The notes under the pieces were generated by a model that saw nothing but the letters and a program-made list of their open reading frames with translations, was not told the DNA's origin and searched no databases. DNA of 64,000 nucleotides, from positions 23,104,806 through 23,168,805 of the forward strand of contig CM048848.1 of assembly GCA_026545225.1 (NCBI GenBank). The letters run 5' to 3'. The first letter of the stretch is position 1. Every line of letters starts with the position of its first letter. The position numbers were made by a program, and so were the translations under genes. The DNA is from Cornus controversa (lineage: Eukaryota > Streptophyta > Magnoliopsida > Cornales > Cornaceae). Below, one piece after another: positions 33,707 to 45,681 of this stretch.

Positions 33707-36525
33707 CACATCCTTCCACACAATACTTCAACCTTTTCCCATTAACTTTCATCTCACCAATTCCAAACAATTGTTCATCCGGAAATGAGTCTCGAATAGG
33801 TAATGCATCGATCACCAGCTCAAACTCAGTCCGAGATAAATGATCCGCAACCACTTTCTCAGTCCACTTTTTGTCTTTTATTTCCAAATTGAATTCTTGC
33901 AACAACAAAATCCATCGAATAAGGCACGATTTTGTTTCTTTCTTCACCAATAAATGTCTTAATGTTGCATGATCAGAGTAGACAACCACCTTGGACCCCA
34001 ATAAATAAGAGCGAAACTTGTCCAAGGCAAATACTACAGCTAGAATCTCTTTCTCTATGGTTGTATAATTGAGTTGGGCATCAGAGAGAGTCTTACTAGC
34101 GTAATAGATGACATATAGTCGTTTCTCTTCTCTTTGTCCCAACACTGCTCCCACTGCATAATCAGAGGCATCACACATGATTTCAAAAGGTAAAGCCCAT
34201 TTTGGAGATTGCATGATTGGTGTAGAGGATAACAGAGACCGAAGCTTTTCAAAATCTTGCACACATTCTTCATCAAAGATAAAGGGAACATCTTTAGATA
34301 ACAAATGGCACAATAGTTGAGCAATTTTACTGAAATCCTTGATGAATCTTCTATAGAACCCAACATGGCCTAAGAAAGATCGAACTTGCCTTACCGAAGT
34401 TGGATGAGGCAGAGTTGCAATTAGGTCGATCTTTGCTTTATCAACTTCAATACCTCTCTCTGAAACAATATGGCCCAATACAATACCCTCTTTCACCATG
34501 AAATGGCTCTTCTCCTAACTAAGTACCAAATTACGTTCTCGGCACCTTTGAAGTACAAGTGATAAATTGCTCAAACAGTTTTCAAAGGATGATCCAAAAA
34601 TAGAGAAGTCATCCATGAACACCTCCAAGAATTTTTCCACCATGTTAGAAAAGATAGCCATCATACACCTCTGGAATGTCGTCGGAGCATTACATAATCC
34701 AAATGGCATACGACGATAACCAAAAGTACCAAAGGGACAAGTGAAAGTAGTCTTCTCTTGATCGTCTGGATCCATAGCCACTTGGTTATAACCAGAGTAG
34801 CCATCCAGAAAGCAATAATAGCTCTGACCAGCTAACTTTTCAAGTATTTGATCAATGAATGGAAGAGGGAAGTGATCCTTCCTTGTCATAGAATTGAGCT
34901 TTCTGTAATCAATGCAAACACGCCAACCTGTGGCAGTGCGTTGTGGAACAAGCTCTCCCATAGAATTAGGGACAATGGTAAGACCATATTTTTTTGGAAC
35001 CACTTGTGTTGGACTCACCCATGTGCTGCCAGAAATTGGATAAATGATACATGCATCAAGTAACTTGACAACCTCTTTCTTTACCACCTCCTTCATGTTG
35101 GGGTTCAGTCGCCTCTGTGCCTCTCTAGTTGGCTTACATCCATCTTTCAGATGAATTTTGTGCATGCAAATTGAGGGATCAATGCCCTTAAGATCAGCAA
35201 CACTCCACCCAAATGGCTTCATGATGTTGATATAAGACCTCTACTAAGCGCTTCTCTTGAATTTTTGTTAGATCAGAGGCAATTATAACAGGAAGAGTTT
35301 TATGTGCCTCCAAAAATACATACTTTAACTTGTCAGGCAAAGGCTTCAACTCTAATGATGGAAGGGACTCCAATGAAGGCACTAGGGGAGTGCTAGAGAG
35401 ATAAGGTAGTGGCTCAATTGGAATTCTCCATGGCGGAGTATTCTGAATAGCATCCACTTCCAGCATAGAATGCACCTCTTCACACAACACTTCATCATTA
35501 ATTTTCTCAAAGTCATAAAGAGACTTACATCCTTCCAAGGAGTTTTGAGATATAGAGGATGACACAAATTCCTCTACACATTCATCAATATCATCCATGT
35601 AGAACACATCACTCTGATCTGGAGGGTGTTGGATAGCATTGAACACATTAAGCTTGACATTCATGTTGCCAAATGAGATATCTATGATCTCTGACCTACA
35701 ATTTATGCAAGCATCAGCAGTAGCTAAGAAAGGTCTACCAAGGATCACTGGAATGTGCCTCTTCGGATTATGAACTGGCTCAGTGTCAAGTACAATAAAA
35801 TCAACAGGAAAGTAGAACTTGTCCACTTTAATGAGCACATCTTCTATGATTCCTCGGGGTTGCTTTGTTGATCTATCTGCAAATTGCAATACCACCGAGG
35901 TAGGCTTCAATTCTCCCAAGCCCAATTGTAAGTAGATTGAATAGGGTAGTAGATTCACACTTGCACCCAAATCAAGAAGAACTTTATGAACATGGTGCTC
36001 CCCAATGATGCATGAGATAGTTGGGGCACCAGGATCTTTGTACTTGGGAGGAGTACACTGCTGAATTATAGAACTTACTTGTTGTAGTAGCATCACTTTC
36101 TTTGGCACATGAATTTTAGAACGCCTTTTCTGAGTGCACAAGTCCTTCAAAAATTTAGCATAGGGAGGAATTTGCTTGATGGCATCAAGGAGTGGCAAAT
36201 TAATCTTCACTTGTCGGAACACCTCCATCATGTCATGCAGCTTGTCCCCTTGCTTTCCCAATTTAGATGCTTCAAGGAAACGTTGTGGGAAAGGAGCCTT
36301 GGGCTCATAAGGAATTTCAGCACTTGGACTTGTGGTCACTTTTTCTTCTTCTTTCTTCTCACCCACCTTATTATCAATTATTTTTCCACTCCTCAAAGTG
36401 GTAATGGCTTAAACTTGCTCATGGTGTGGGTTACTTGTGGAAGCTTGCATCCCTCTTGGATTAGCAATTGGTTGACTAGGGAGTTTTCCTTCTTCTCTTC
36501 TACTCAATGAAGTAGCAAGCTGTCC
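33707..36525 (-). pseudogene. Element B pol pseudogene with integrase deleted
   Basis: The protease has LLDLGASVNLLP (about 35965) and LGRPFLATADACINC. The RT has WVSPTQVVPKK, IDYRKLN, HFPLPFIDQIL and an intact catalytic VFMDDF (about 34610). The RNase H has [15 protein letters not shown] and [10 protein letters not shown]. After DHLSR and [10 protein letters not shown] the frame jumps straight to [10 protein letters not shown], the extreme end of integrase; in D about 1.2 kb separates these points. Other breaks are a TAG (plus-strand CTA) at 34515-34517 in the RT, a one-base shift near 35215, and a stop near 36410. It could not integrate DNA even if the frame were open. Confidence 0.9.
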
Positions 36526-36528
36526 AAA

Positions 36529-37899
36529 CTAAGATTCTAGTTTGGCAATGGATTGAGAATGCGAGTGCACTAGCTGAACTGTAGATTGTACTATTGCTGT
36601 AGTAGCTTGCACTGTCTCTATAAGAGAATCAAGTTTGTCAATTTTAGACAAGGTAAGTGTTAGCTTGTCTTCAATAGCAGAAATTCTTTGGGCCATAGGA
36701 CTTTGTGTTTGATATTGCTGTTGAGGTACAAAAGTCCTAGATTGATATGATGGTTGCATTGCTGCCCCTTGGTTACTGTAAGAAAAACCAGGATGATTCC
36801 TCCATGTAGGATTGTAAGTATTACCTCGTGGAGGATTCATTGGACTTTCTCATGTTGAACATCAGAGAATTGCCCCATTGAAGGACAATTGCTCACATTA
36901 TGCATAGGACTAGAGCAAAATTCACAAGGGCCTAACAATGAAGAATTTAAAGCAGAAGGAGTTTGATTGGTAGCCATAATTGTTGCTACCTTCTGTGCAA
37001 TTAAATCAATGTCTGTTGGCATAGCTTCTGAAGCACCAACCTCAAAAATTCCATCAGTCTTCCTTGTAGTGGCATGTCTGCTAGAACGAGTAGAGGATGC
37101 ATGTTGTAGAGAGTTGTCACTAAGATTTTTAAATAAGGTACATGCCTCTTCTTCACTCTTCAACATAAAAGTACCTCCACACGACGCATCAACCATCTGT
37201 CTGTTGGTTTCTGTCAACCCTCCATGAAAACTCTGCACTAGTTGCCACTTAGGAACTTGATGATGGGGACACTTCCTAAGAAGGTCCTTGAATCTTTCCC
37301 ATGTCTCATAAAATTTTTCCCCCTCATGTTGGGAGAAACCAGTGATAGCACATCTGAATTGATTAGTCTTCCCTATCAGAAAATACTTCTTGAGAAACTC
37401 ATATTGCATCTGAGTCCAAGTCGTGATAGAACCTGCCGGTAGAGAGTTGAACCAATACTTTGCTTTGTCTTTCAAGGATAATGGAAAAAGTCTCCTTCTG
37501 AAAGCATCTTCAGAGAAGTTGTGAATTTTGGTAGTTGAGCACACTTCAATGAAGTCATCTAGATGCTTGTAAGGGTCTTCTTGAGTCAGTCCAAAATAAG
37601 ATGGTAGCATCTGAATAATGCTGGACTTTGATCTCATAATTCTGTGCTGTGACATTAGGCAGTTGAAAACCTGCTGGTGAGGTATATGTCTCAGGAACAT
37701 AGTAGTCCCTAAGCAATCTAGCTCTTTCTCCATCAGCATTAGAAAGAAGGTTGTTATTCCTCTCTTCTGCCATGTATTCAATTAATTCTTCCTCTTGCAC
37801 AATGGTATCAACAGGAATGTTCCACTGTTGTCTAAGAGTACGTTTAGGCTCAGGATCAAGAGGTATCAAATGATCAGCTACAGAACGACGACCTTGCAT
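36529..37899 (-). pseudogene. Element B gag pseudogene
   Basis: The start MQGRRSVADHLIPLD at 37899 parallels MLGRRSLSLPLLP at the start of D's gag, which supports both choices. The core has PSYFGLTQEDPYKHLDDF, SLKDKAKYWFNSLP and a CX2CX4HX4C knuckle (CEFCSSPMHNVSNC). Frameshifts lie near 37625 and near 36840. A TAG (plus-strand CTA) at 36529-36531 ends the last segment in KLES, one codon before FGQL, where glutamine is expected. Confidence 0.9.
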
Positions 37900-38100
37900 A
37901 TATTAACCAAAAGCACCTGAAAAGAAAACAAACACAAAATAAATAAAGAATTTTGAAGTTTCAGAATATAGAGTTTACATCTATAATTATGTTGATCCAA
38001 GTAGAAGTTTTTCCTCTTATCTATATACATCTTGAGAGCAGTGTTATTAAATATTGCCAAAAAAGGTGAAAATTGGACATACAAGAATTGAAAGGGATTG

Positions 38101-39136
38101 TTGTATCATAATTAGATTGAAAATCGATTCGGAAAGACATTCACAGGGGTCAACATAGACATGTTTTCATAATCCCTACAGATTTTGAGGAGAGGGATTC
38201 TCCAACTATTAAATTAGGAGAACTTGTGACATAGATGTGTTTGGAAATATAAATTAGTAGAATTTAGAAGAAATGATATCTTCTAATGAAGAAGTTGTTA
38301 GGAAACAAAATATATAATATTATAGGAGTGTATTCCATTATCTATCTCTCTGGTAAGAGCAACAGAATGGATGAAATGAGGTTAGCTTATAAATAGTCAT
38401 CCAAATTGGGAGTTTGTATGTCTCAGTTTACCCTTACTGGTTACTAGCATGAAAATTCAGTAGTTACATGAATTAGTCAATTGATGGTTATTTACATTTT
38501 TTTGTTCTTAACACCATCTAGAGAAGGCTCAATAAGAGAGTACTAGTACAGAAGTCTAGCTAAGTTTTCAGAGTTCAATACTTTCTTGATTTAGGGAAAC
38601 GATTTTTATTTTTTATTTTTAATTTTTTTCAAAATCGTATCTCACAAACGTGATAGTATAATGTTTATTACCTTACAGGCTTTTTACTAAATGAAAGCCA
38701 ATGCCTTTGAAGAAGAGGATGAGCATTTGAATTACCAAAATGTCATTATTTTATCGAATTAATGGTAGAACCCTTGTCTTGAAATCCATAGTGAGGCAAG
38801 GTGTGATATTTGACTGTAATATGTGATAATTATATCGAATTAATGGTGGACCCTCGTCTTAAAATCTATAGTGAGGCAACTTGAATATAAGGAGGCACAA
38901 AATCTCCCCCCTCCCCCAAACACACGCGCACGCGCACACACACACAGGGGTTAAACTTAGGAAATATGAGAGCATTAACGTATATGCTTCTTAATGGAAA
39001 ATCATCTGTGATTACTTGTTGAATCATTTGCTATCAAATGGAAGGCTTCATTTATGGCCAACCTTTGTTATGGAAACCCCAAATTAGTCTAAAATTCAAT
39101 TGGTTGACAATCTTCCACTTTGATATCATAGGTATG
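38101..39136. repeat. Intergenic with ~80-bp tandem duplication and Z-DNA-type tract
   Basis: TATCGAATTAATGGTRGA followed by a GTGAGGCAA segment occurs at about 38752-38801 and 38832-38880. An alternating CACACGCGCACGCGCACACA tract at about 38918-38946 could adopt Z-form DNA. No gene is recognised in the rest. Confidence 0.6.
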
Positions 39137-39145
39137 AAACTTAAA

Positions 39146-40306
39146 GGAAAAACTGCACCTCAATAAAGTTAGGAGGCCTAAATTACAAAGTGGTCTATTT
39201 TAAAAGTTTATTTTTCACTTTGGTTGAATTAAGCAAAATAATTATATATGCATTGAAAATTATTATTCAGGTATAAAATGCCCTTCAATTTTTTATTCCA
39301 AAATATCAAATTATCATTCTTAAATCAAATAATTCATTCACTCAAGAAATTAAGAAAATATCTGGAACATTGTTTGGTTTATGAAAAATTACAGGAATAC
39401 GTTATACAAGCACTTGTTATGCTATAATGTCGTAAAGTAGTCAAAAATAGACCACCTGATATGGTCCTGAGTGTCAGCCAACTTCTTTTTCCTCTTAGAT
39501 TAATGCAATTAGATACACTTGTGGTATCACAACACATCAACTGTATCTAAATAGGAATGAAGTAGATTTTTCAGATGTGCTTGGGTAACTTTCGGTCTAA
39601 TATGTTTAAAAAAAATATGAGTATCAAGAAGAGATATTACATCAAAACATGAGGCACAAAGATAAGGAAAATCAAAATTTCACAAGTAAATTCCAATAAA
39701 TTTCAAGTATGCCTGCAAATGCGAAAAAAAAATTGAACTTTATCTGCAAATGAGTTATGAGTACATAGAATATGTTTGTTCACTAAATCAAATTAAGAAC
39801 ATGTTTAAACAAGAAAATATGAATTAGATAGTTGATACTGACAGCTTATTTGAAAAACCTCAAAATTAAGAACCAATCGCACATGAATTTTCCATACAAT
39901 TCAAAAGTTAGTTCACTAATTTTTTTCTATTTTTTTAAAGTAAAAAAAATAGTTCACTAAAGCAAAAAAAAGAGACCATATTTTTGTGATGAGAGATGAT
40001 CAACGACCAAAAATTTATCAAAGCAGTGGTGTTTTGTAATGAATTCGATTTTCTTTTAGTGAGATGAAAAGACAATGATTTGTTGGATTTTATTTAGTCA
40101 CGTACAAGGCTCCTTCAGTGGCACATGAACCAAACAAAATTTAGTGTTGGCTAGAATATGAGATTGAAGGACATTTTTGACTTGAATAATAATTTTCAAC
40201 GCATATGTGATTATTATTTTTAATTCAACCAAAGTGAAAAACAAACTTTTAAAATAGGCCACTTTGAAATTTAGGCCTCCTGACTTTATTTAAGTGTACT
40301 TTTCCC
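39146..40306. mobile_element. Non-autonomous MULE with perfect 9-bp target-site duplication
   Basis: Terminal inverted repeats of about 155 bp (39146-39300 and 40152-40306) share GGAAAA, AATAAAGTYAGGAGGCCTAA, ARTGGYCTATTTTAAAAGTT and TTTTTCACTTTGGTTGAATT in order. Both ends are flanked by AAACTTAAA (39137-39145 and 40307-40315). A 9-bp duplication with long terminal inverted repeats is diagnostic of Mutator-like elements. The 850-bp interior has no transposase-like ORF, so movement would need a related MULE in trans. Confidence 0.93.
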
Positions 40307-40341
40307 AAACTTAAATGAGCGATAATGCATCCAAGCACTAC

Positions 40342-41755
40342 AGATCGGTGTCGAACGTTACGTATTCTAGCCTCTTAGCAATAGATTATTTGTGAACGTA
40401 CTTTGTTTTAATGTTTTCTGTATTTTGAGGGCCTTAATGAACATTTTAGTTAAATCCATGATTTTGGCCTTTTAAAGTTGACATCCAAGAGGGTTATATG
40501 AAGCCTACATCAAGTGGATCAATTCAACTCCATATTTCAAATCAAAACAACCCAAGGAAAAGGCGAAACAGAATTATAACCGCTTAAGGGTATTTTGAGC
40601 TGAAATTCAATTATGCGTGTAACACAATTTTAATCCCGTTTTGGACAATGGCCCGTAAATCTTATTGTCGAGTGTTAAAATGGCTCATTTCTCGCGTTGG
40701 TTGAACAAAATTTGATTTTGGATGTTTTTTTTATTTACCGTAAATTATGTGAATCAGACTTCTGTTGGGTTAAACTTTGGACCGAAAGTTAGTAGAAAAC
40801 CCACCTGATAAGGGCTTGCCAGAAAACCCTAATTGTCTCTTAATTAGGTGGGGAGACTTTATATTCTCTTTGCTATTAAAAGTGACAAATTGGAGGTGTT
40901 TGAGGGGGGCTGGGTAGTAGCTTTGAAGAGCTTTTGGAGTGGAGAATCATTGGAGAATGAGGCGTAACACTACTTCCATAGAAATGATGTCTTCTTCCTC
41001 TACCATTGAATCATTCTCTTCTACTATGAGCGGCTAGTTCATCCACTAGGGTTTTGATGTAGGCCTAACTAAACATTTGTTCTATTATTAGGGATTTTTT
41101 TATTCATGCATAGACTATGTAATTTAGAGGATTCTTCTTATAGAATTGAGCAATAAAAGTCTTATAAATTCAGTTTTAATGAATTCTTATCTTATCTTAG
41201 ATACTTAATTATTGTGATTGAACTCAATCTCTCTTATTTTCTGTGATTATGTGAATGATTATGACACAATGGTAATCATTGAATATATCATTAAAAGCTT
41301 TAATGGATTATGCCTAGAGAAGATAGACCATACTGCACCCTAGAGTAGAGTAGTTAGGTAGATGGCCTATGCCAATCAAATATAGTCCATGACTTAGCCT
41401 TAATCATATGTTATCCTCTTGACGATTGGAGGTGAGTTTGTAGCCACTGACACCACTTATGCATAATATAATTCCCTATAGTTAGTTCAATTGACCATTG
41501 ATTGTGACGTTAGTGGTGAATTCAATAACCCTAGATTATCACATATTTTCTACACTATATAGTTTTTCTTGTTTCTGTTCTATTGCTTCATTAGTTAATT
41601 TAGAATAAAAATTAGCAAACTATTTTCCTCTAATTTAATTAGAATTGGTCAACACAATCATAACACAGTCCCTGTGGTTCGACACCCCTTTTGATAGCCC
41701 TATTTTGTAAAGAATTCGTTCTATTGTGAAGTGGTGTATTTTAATTGATACACTT
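40342..41755 (+). repeat. Element C 5' LTR, 3' end and primer site deleted
   Basis: It starts AGATCGGTGTCGAACGTTACG, matching TGATCGGCGTTGAATGTTACG of A with the first base changed. At 41755 the sequence skips from TTGATACACTT to AATTGTCTATTT. In A about 50 bp lie there: the last LTR bases and the whole tRNA-Asp primer site. The copy can no longer prime reverse transcription. Confidence 0.85.
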
Positions 41756-42005
41756 AATTGTCTATTTCGATTGGTTGGATTTTTAGAATTAGTTCTAGTT
41801 AGATTTTTAGGTTAGGAAATTTTTATATTTTGCTTTTAATTTATTTATTTTTGTTTTCTTTTTAGGTACTAATTTGTTTTATTTTAATTTATTTTTAGTT
41901 TAGAATTTTTATATTCGCTACTAATTTTTTTAATTTTAATTTTATTTTCTTTTCAAGTACTTCAATCATCATACCATTGAGCAAGAGAAAGAGATTGTTT
42001 ACGCC

Positions 42006-43460
42006 ATGGCTGGTACGCCTGATGCTAATGATGACAATTATATTGTGCCTAATGTTGTCAAAGAGACATACAATTCACCAGCTGGTTTTCAATTGCCAGA
42101 TGTCACAACACAGAATTATGAGATTAAGTTCAGCACCATTCAAATGCTGCCATTCTACTTTGGGCTGACTGATGAGAATCCGTACAAGCACTTGGATGAT
42201 TTTATAAAAGTTTCTCATTAAAGAAAATTCATAACTTCTTAGAAGATGCTTTTTGGATGCGACTCTTTCCATTCTCTCTAAAGGAGAAGGCCTAGTATTG
42301 ATTCAGATCTCTACCGATGGGCTCTATCACTACAAGGACTTAAATGCGAAATGAGTCCTTGAAAAAAGATTTTTCGTTAGGGAGGACCAATCAATTTAGA
42401 TGACCTATCACTGGTTTCACTTAATTTGAGGGGGAATAATTCTATGAGACATGGGAGAGATTTAAGGACCTTTTTACGAAGTGTCCTCATCAACAAGTTC
42501 TAAAGTGGCGGTCAGTGCAATGTTTCTATGAAGGGTTGGCAGAAGGTAACAGACATATGGTGGATGCATCATGTGGGGATACTTTTATGTTAAAAAGTGA
42601 AGATGAAGCATGGACTTTATTCGAGAATCTCAGTGACAATTCTTTGCAAAATGTGTCTTCATCTCGTTCGAACAGATCATCCAATACAAGGAGAACATAT
42701 GGTATTTTTGAGATTGGTTCTGCAGATGTTATGTCTACCATTATGGATGCTATGGCACAGAGAGTGGTGCAACTCATAACGGCTGGTCAAGTTCCTATCC
42801 TTTTTAGCAAATCATCCTACTTTTCAGCCTCAGAACTATATGCCTCAACAACCATATCAAGCACAAGTTTCTATGCCACCAAAGAATTCAACTCTTGAAA
42901 ACAAGATGATGGCTGCCCTAGCTAAACTCGAGAAACTTCATTCTAAACTCGAGAAGCTTGATTCTATTTTTGAAACCTTCTAAGATACTTCACAACTAGT
43001 TCACTCTCATTCTTAGTCGACTGCTAAACTAAAATCTCAGTTTGGATAACTTGCCAATGCATTGAGTAAGAGAGAAAAGGAAAAGCTTCCAAGTCAACCA
43101 GTTACTAATCCAAGAGGGATGTATGCTTCTTCGAGCAACCCACACCATGAGCAAGTTCAGGCCATCACCACTTTGAGAAATGGAAGAGTGATTGACAACA
43201 AGGTGGGGGAGAAGAAGAGTGATGAAGAAGAGGTGACAAAAAGGCCAAGTGCTGAAATTTCTTATGAGCCCAAGGTGAACTTGAATATTTTTAATGCCAC
43301 TCAACATCCTCCAGATGAAAGTGGTTGTTTCTTCATGGATCGTATTGATGATTGTGTGAAAGAAATTGCTCTATTTGCTCTATCTCAAGATGTTGAAAAG
43401 TCCACTAAGGAGGTGAATTCTATGCTTGATGTAGTGGACATGAAAGATAAGCCACCTTAG
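42006..43460 (+). pseudogene. Element C gag pseudogene lacking the zinc knuckle
   Basis: Similarity to element A gag runs from KETYNSPAGFQLPD and PFYFGLTDENPYKHLDDF through a frame-broken middle (42220-42515) to GNRHMVDASCGDTFMLKSED. After AAGQVP-like ITAGQVP the roughly 50 residues that hold the CCHC knuckle in A and B are missing. The TAG after SHS at 43015-43017 is at the same place as A's amber. The frame then resumes from 43062, reaching SYEPKVNLN, the same protease-deletion junction as A, and stops at 43460. Confidence 0.87.
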
Positions 43461-44721
43461 AGGATTTCGATAGAACTTCCTCCTCTTTCTAGCACTCTTT
43501 CAGTGCCATAATTAGAGTCTCTTTTATGGTTTGAATGAAATTCAAGGCTGGGCTATGTATTTTTAGAAGCCAATTAGACCTTCTTTGGCACAAGGAGGTG
43601 AGGATCACATAAAGGGGGCAAAATTAAATCTTTTCTAGCAATGTGGTATTGGGTGAACCTTGACTTAAAGTCAATTTTTCGTCTGGCCTAGATGTTAAAC
43701 TTGGCAACTGTATAGAATTTTGTATTTTTGATCTTTGATTACTTTTATTTTCTTTCTTTCATTTTTCTTTGATGTTTTTCTTTACTCTTCTTTCAATATT
43801 AGTTGTGTTTTAATGTGTGCTTTTTTAGTTTTTGATGTTTTAGTTACTTCCAGGGGATGCTGGGAGGTGGACAGGGGTATTCAGACTCAATATAGGTGAA
43901 AAATAGGGGTCTCAGTCGACCTTGGGCGATAGACCCTCTAGAGATTGCACTCTCGGTCGACCTTGGGAGATACACGCCCAAGGAGCATCAATAGGAGCGA
44001 TCGATCGCCCCTTTGAGGGGCGATCGATCGCCCCATTAATTTTTGAAGTTGTCCCTCACATCAACCCAACCCATAAAGCCCCAGCTGAACCATTTTTTTC
44101 TATGTAATGGTCCTCTCTCATGCTCTACTCGCTCCCACTCAAAAATATACTCTTTGGAGCCTCTTGTTGACTCTCCTACATCAACACACATTACAAATCT
44201 TCTACTTTCATTGTTCTACTGATAATGAGTATCATCAATCATTATCAAGATCATCAAATACAACTTCATCTTCTCCATTATCATTAAACTTTTAACTTTT
44301 CTATACTTCCTTCTTCACAAGAGGTGTGAATTAATTATGGACATGGGGTGATTTCTTTGAGTGGTTTTGTTCTATAAGTTTAAGGGAGAACATTGCGCAT
44401 TCATTGTGGATCATTTGATTGATTTTGATGCTCCATTCTAGACTCCACCCGGATGTTCCTCCGCCACCTTCTCACAGATATTGAGGGCGTCCCTCTCTTT
44501 TGTCTTTATTTTTTATTTTTTTATTTTTGATTTTTTTATTTTCCATATGTTATTTTATTTTATATTCAGTATAAAAAAAAGCGAAAACAAAAAGAGTTTT
44601 TTTTCCTATTTTTATTTGTTTCATTTTTATTTTCTCTCATGTCTTTCACTTGCTCATTGGAGTATAGTGATTTGTTTTTACAGGTTGTCGAATCCAAGTT
44701 TGGCAGAATGCTTGCATCACA
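43461..44721 (+). other. Element C 3' non-coding region, cut short
   Basis: It has two GATCGATC palindromes within 43998-44036, a leader-like CTTCTTCACAAG at about 44310, TTTTTA low-complexity DNA, and AAGTTT motifs at about 44377 and 44696. It is co-linear with A until 44721. Confidence 0.8.
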
Positions 44722-45643
44722 TGTTGAGCAATTATGCATAAAACATAACCATATCATAAGTAATGTGTAAAGCAACATGATATGCGTGACTCCCTCATCC
44801 TTTCCACACCTCCATTCGTCTCCAACTCCTTTGGACAACCAATCCCACCTATCCGAGGCTTTATAACAGGTCCACCTCATCGTAGGACTCACCTTTGTAG
44901 GGAGTATCCTCATCATTTCTAACAGAGCTCTATAACAAGTCCACTCCATGAGGGCTTTCCCTGTACCAGATCACCTCATCACTCGTCAAGAGAACATTAC
45001 CGTCCACTTGAACTCACCACCCTCACCATGCTAATGAAGATGCACCCATATGTTCAAATTAATGTGCATTTACAATTAATGATCAATGTAGCATTCAATT
45101 GTTGTACTCACACAAATTCTCATTTCAAATGTCACATCCATTCATATTGAACATGCATCACATCTTCCACATTTCATAAAATTCACACTTTCCACAATTC
45201 CTATTATTTATATATAAACAATTAAATCATGCATTACACTTAAACACATTCCTAAAGTAATTCATCAAGCACATAAGTGTCACCTTCACATATATACATG
45301 AATCTACCAATTTAATGCACAAGTCAATTCCATTTTAAATTTCTCGAAGGCATTTATAGATATACAATTATATCAACCAACATTAATAACACATTTAACG
45401 ATATAGACAACCAATGTACACAAAAGCCCCGGATTTTATGAGTTAGGCATCCCTACCTCAAATTGGAAGAGCTTCTAATTAAATTCCCCAAATCTCAGCC
45501 AAAAGATCAACCCTCTCCGAAATTGATTTTGGAGCGATCAATCTCGAGCCCTTAACGCGTAGACCATTTTCTCTTCTTCGGTAAGCTTTAATTCTCACCC
45601 AAAGACCTTCCAATTCCATGGAGTAGTGAAGAAGGTGAAGTTG

Positions 45644-45681
<38 letters not shown>

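Larger units (their letters stand above)
33707..38100 (-). mobile_element. Element B: minus-strand Athila-type gag-pol, both ends truncated
   Basis: Reading right to left: a leader (37900-38100), gag, protease, RT and RNase H, then a stub of the integrase C-terminus that stops at the LTR of element A. No LTR or primer site of B is found on the right, where unrelated DNA begins by about 38100. Protein similarity places it in the same family as A and C, so it is the closest in-window model of their enzyme donor. Confidence 0.88.
40342..44721 (+). mobile_element. Element C: second gag-only Athila-type element, truncated
   Basis: A damaged 5' LTR, a decayed gag and the beginning of the 3' non-coding region align with element A up to about 30890 of A. 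There a minus-strand chromovirus LTR interrupts it at 44722. It shares A's protease deletion and lacks RT-integrase, so it belongs to the same non-autonomous lineage, but it is much more decayed. Confidence 0.87.
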
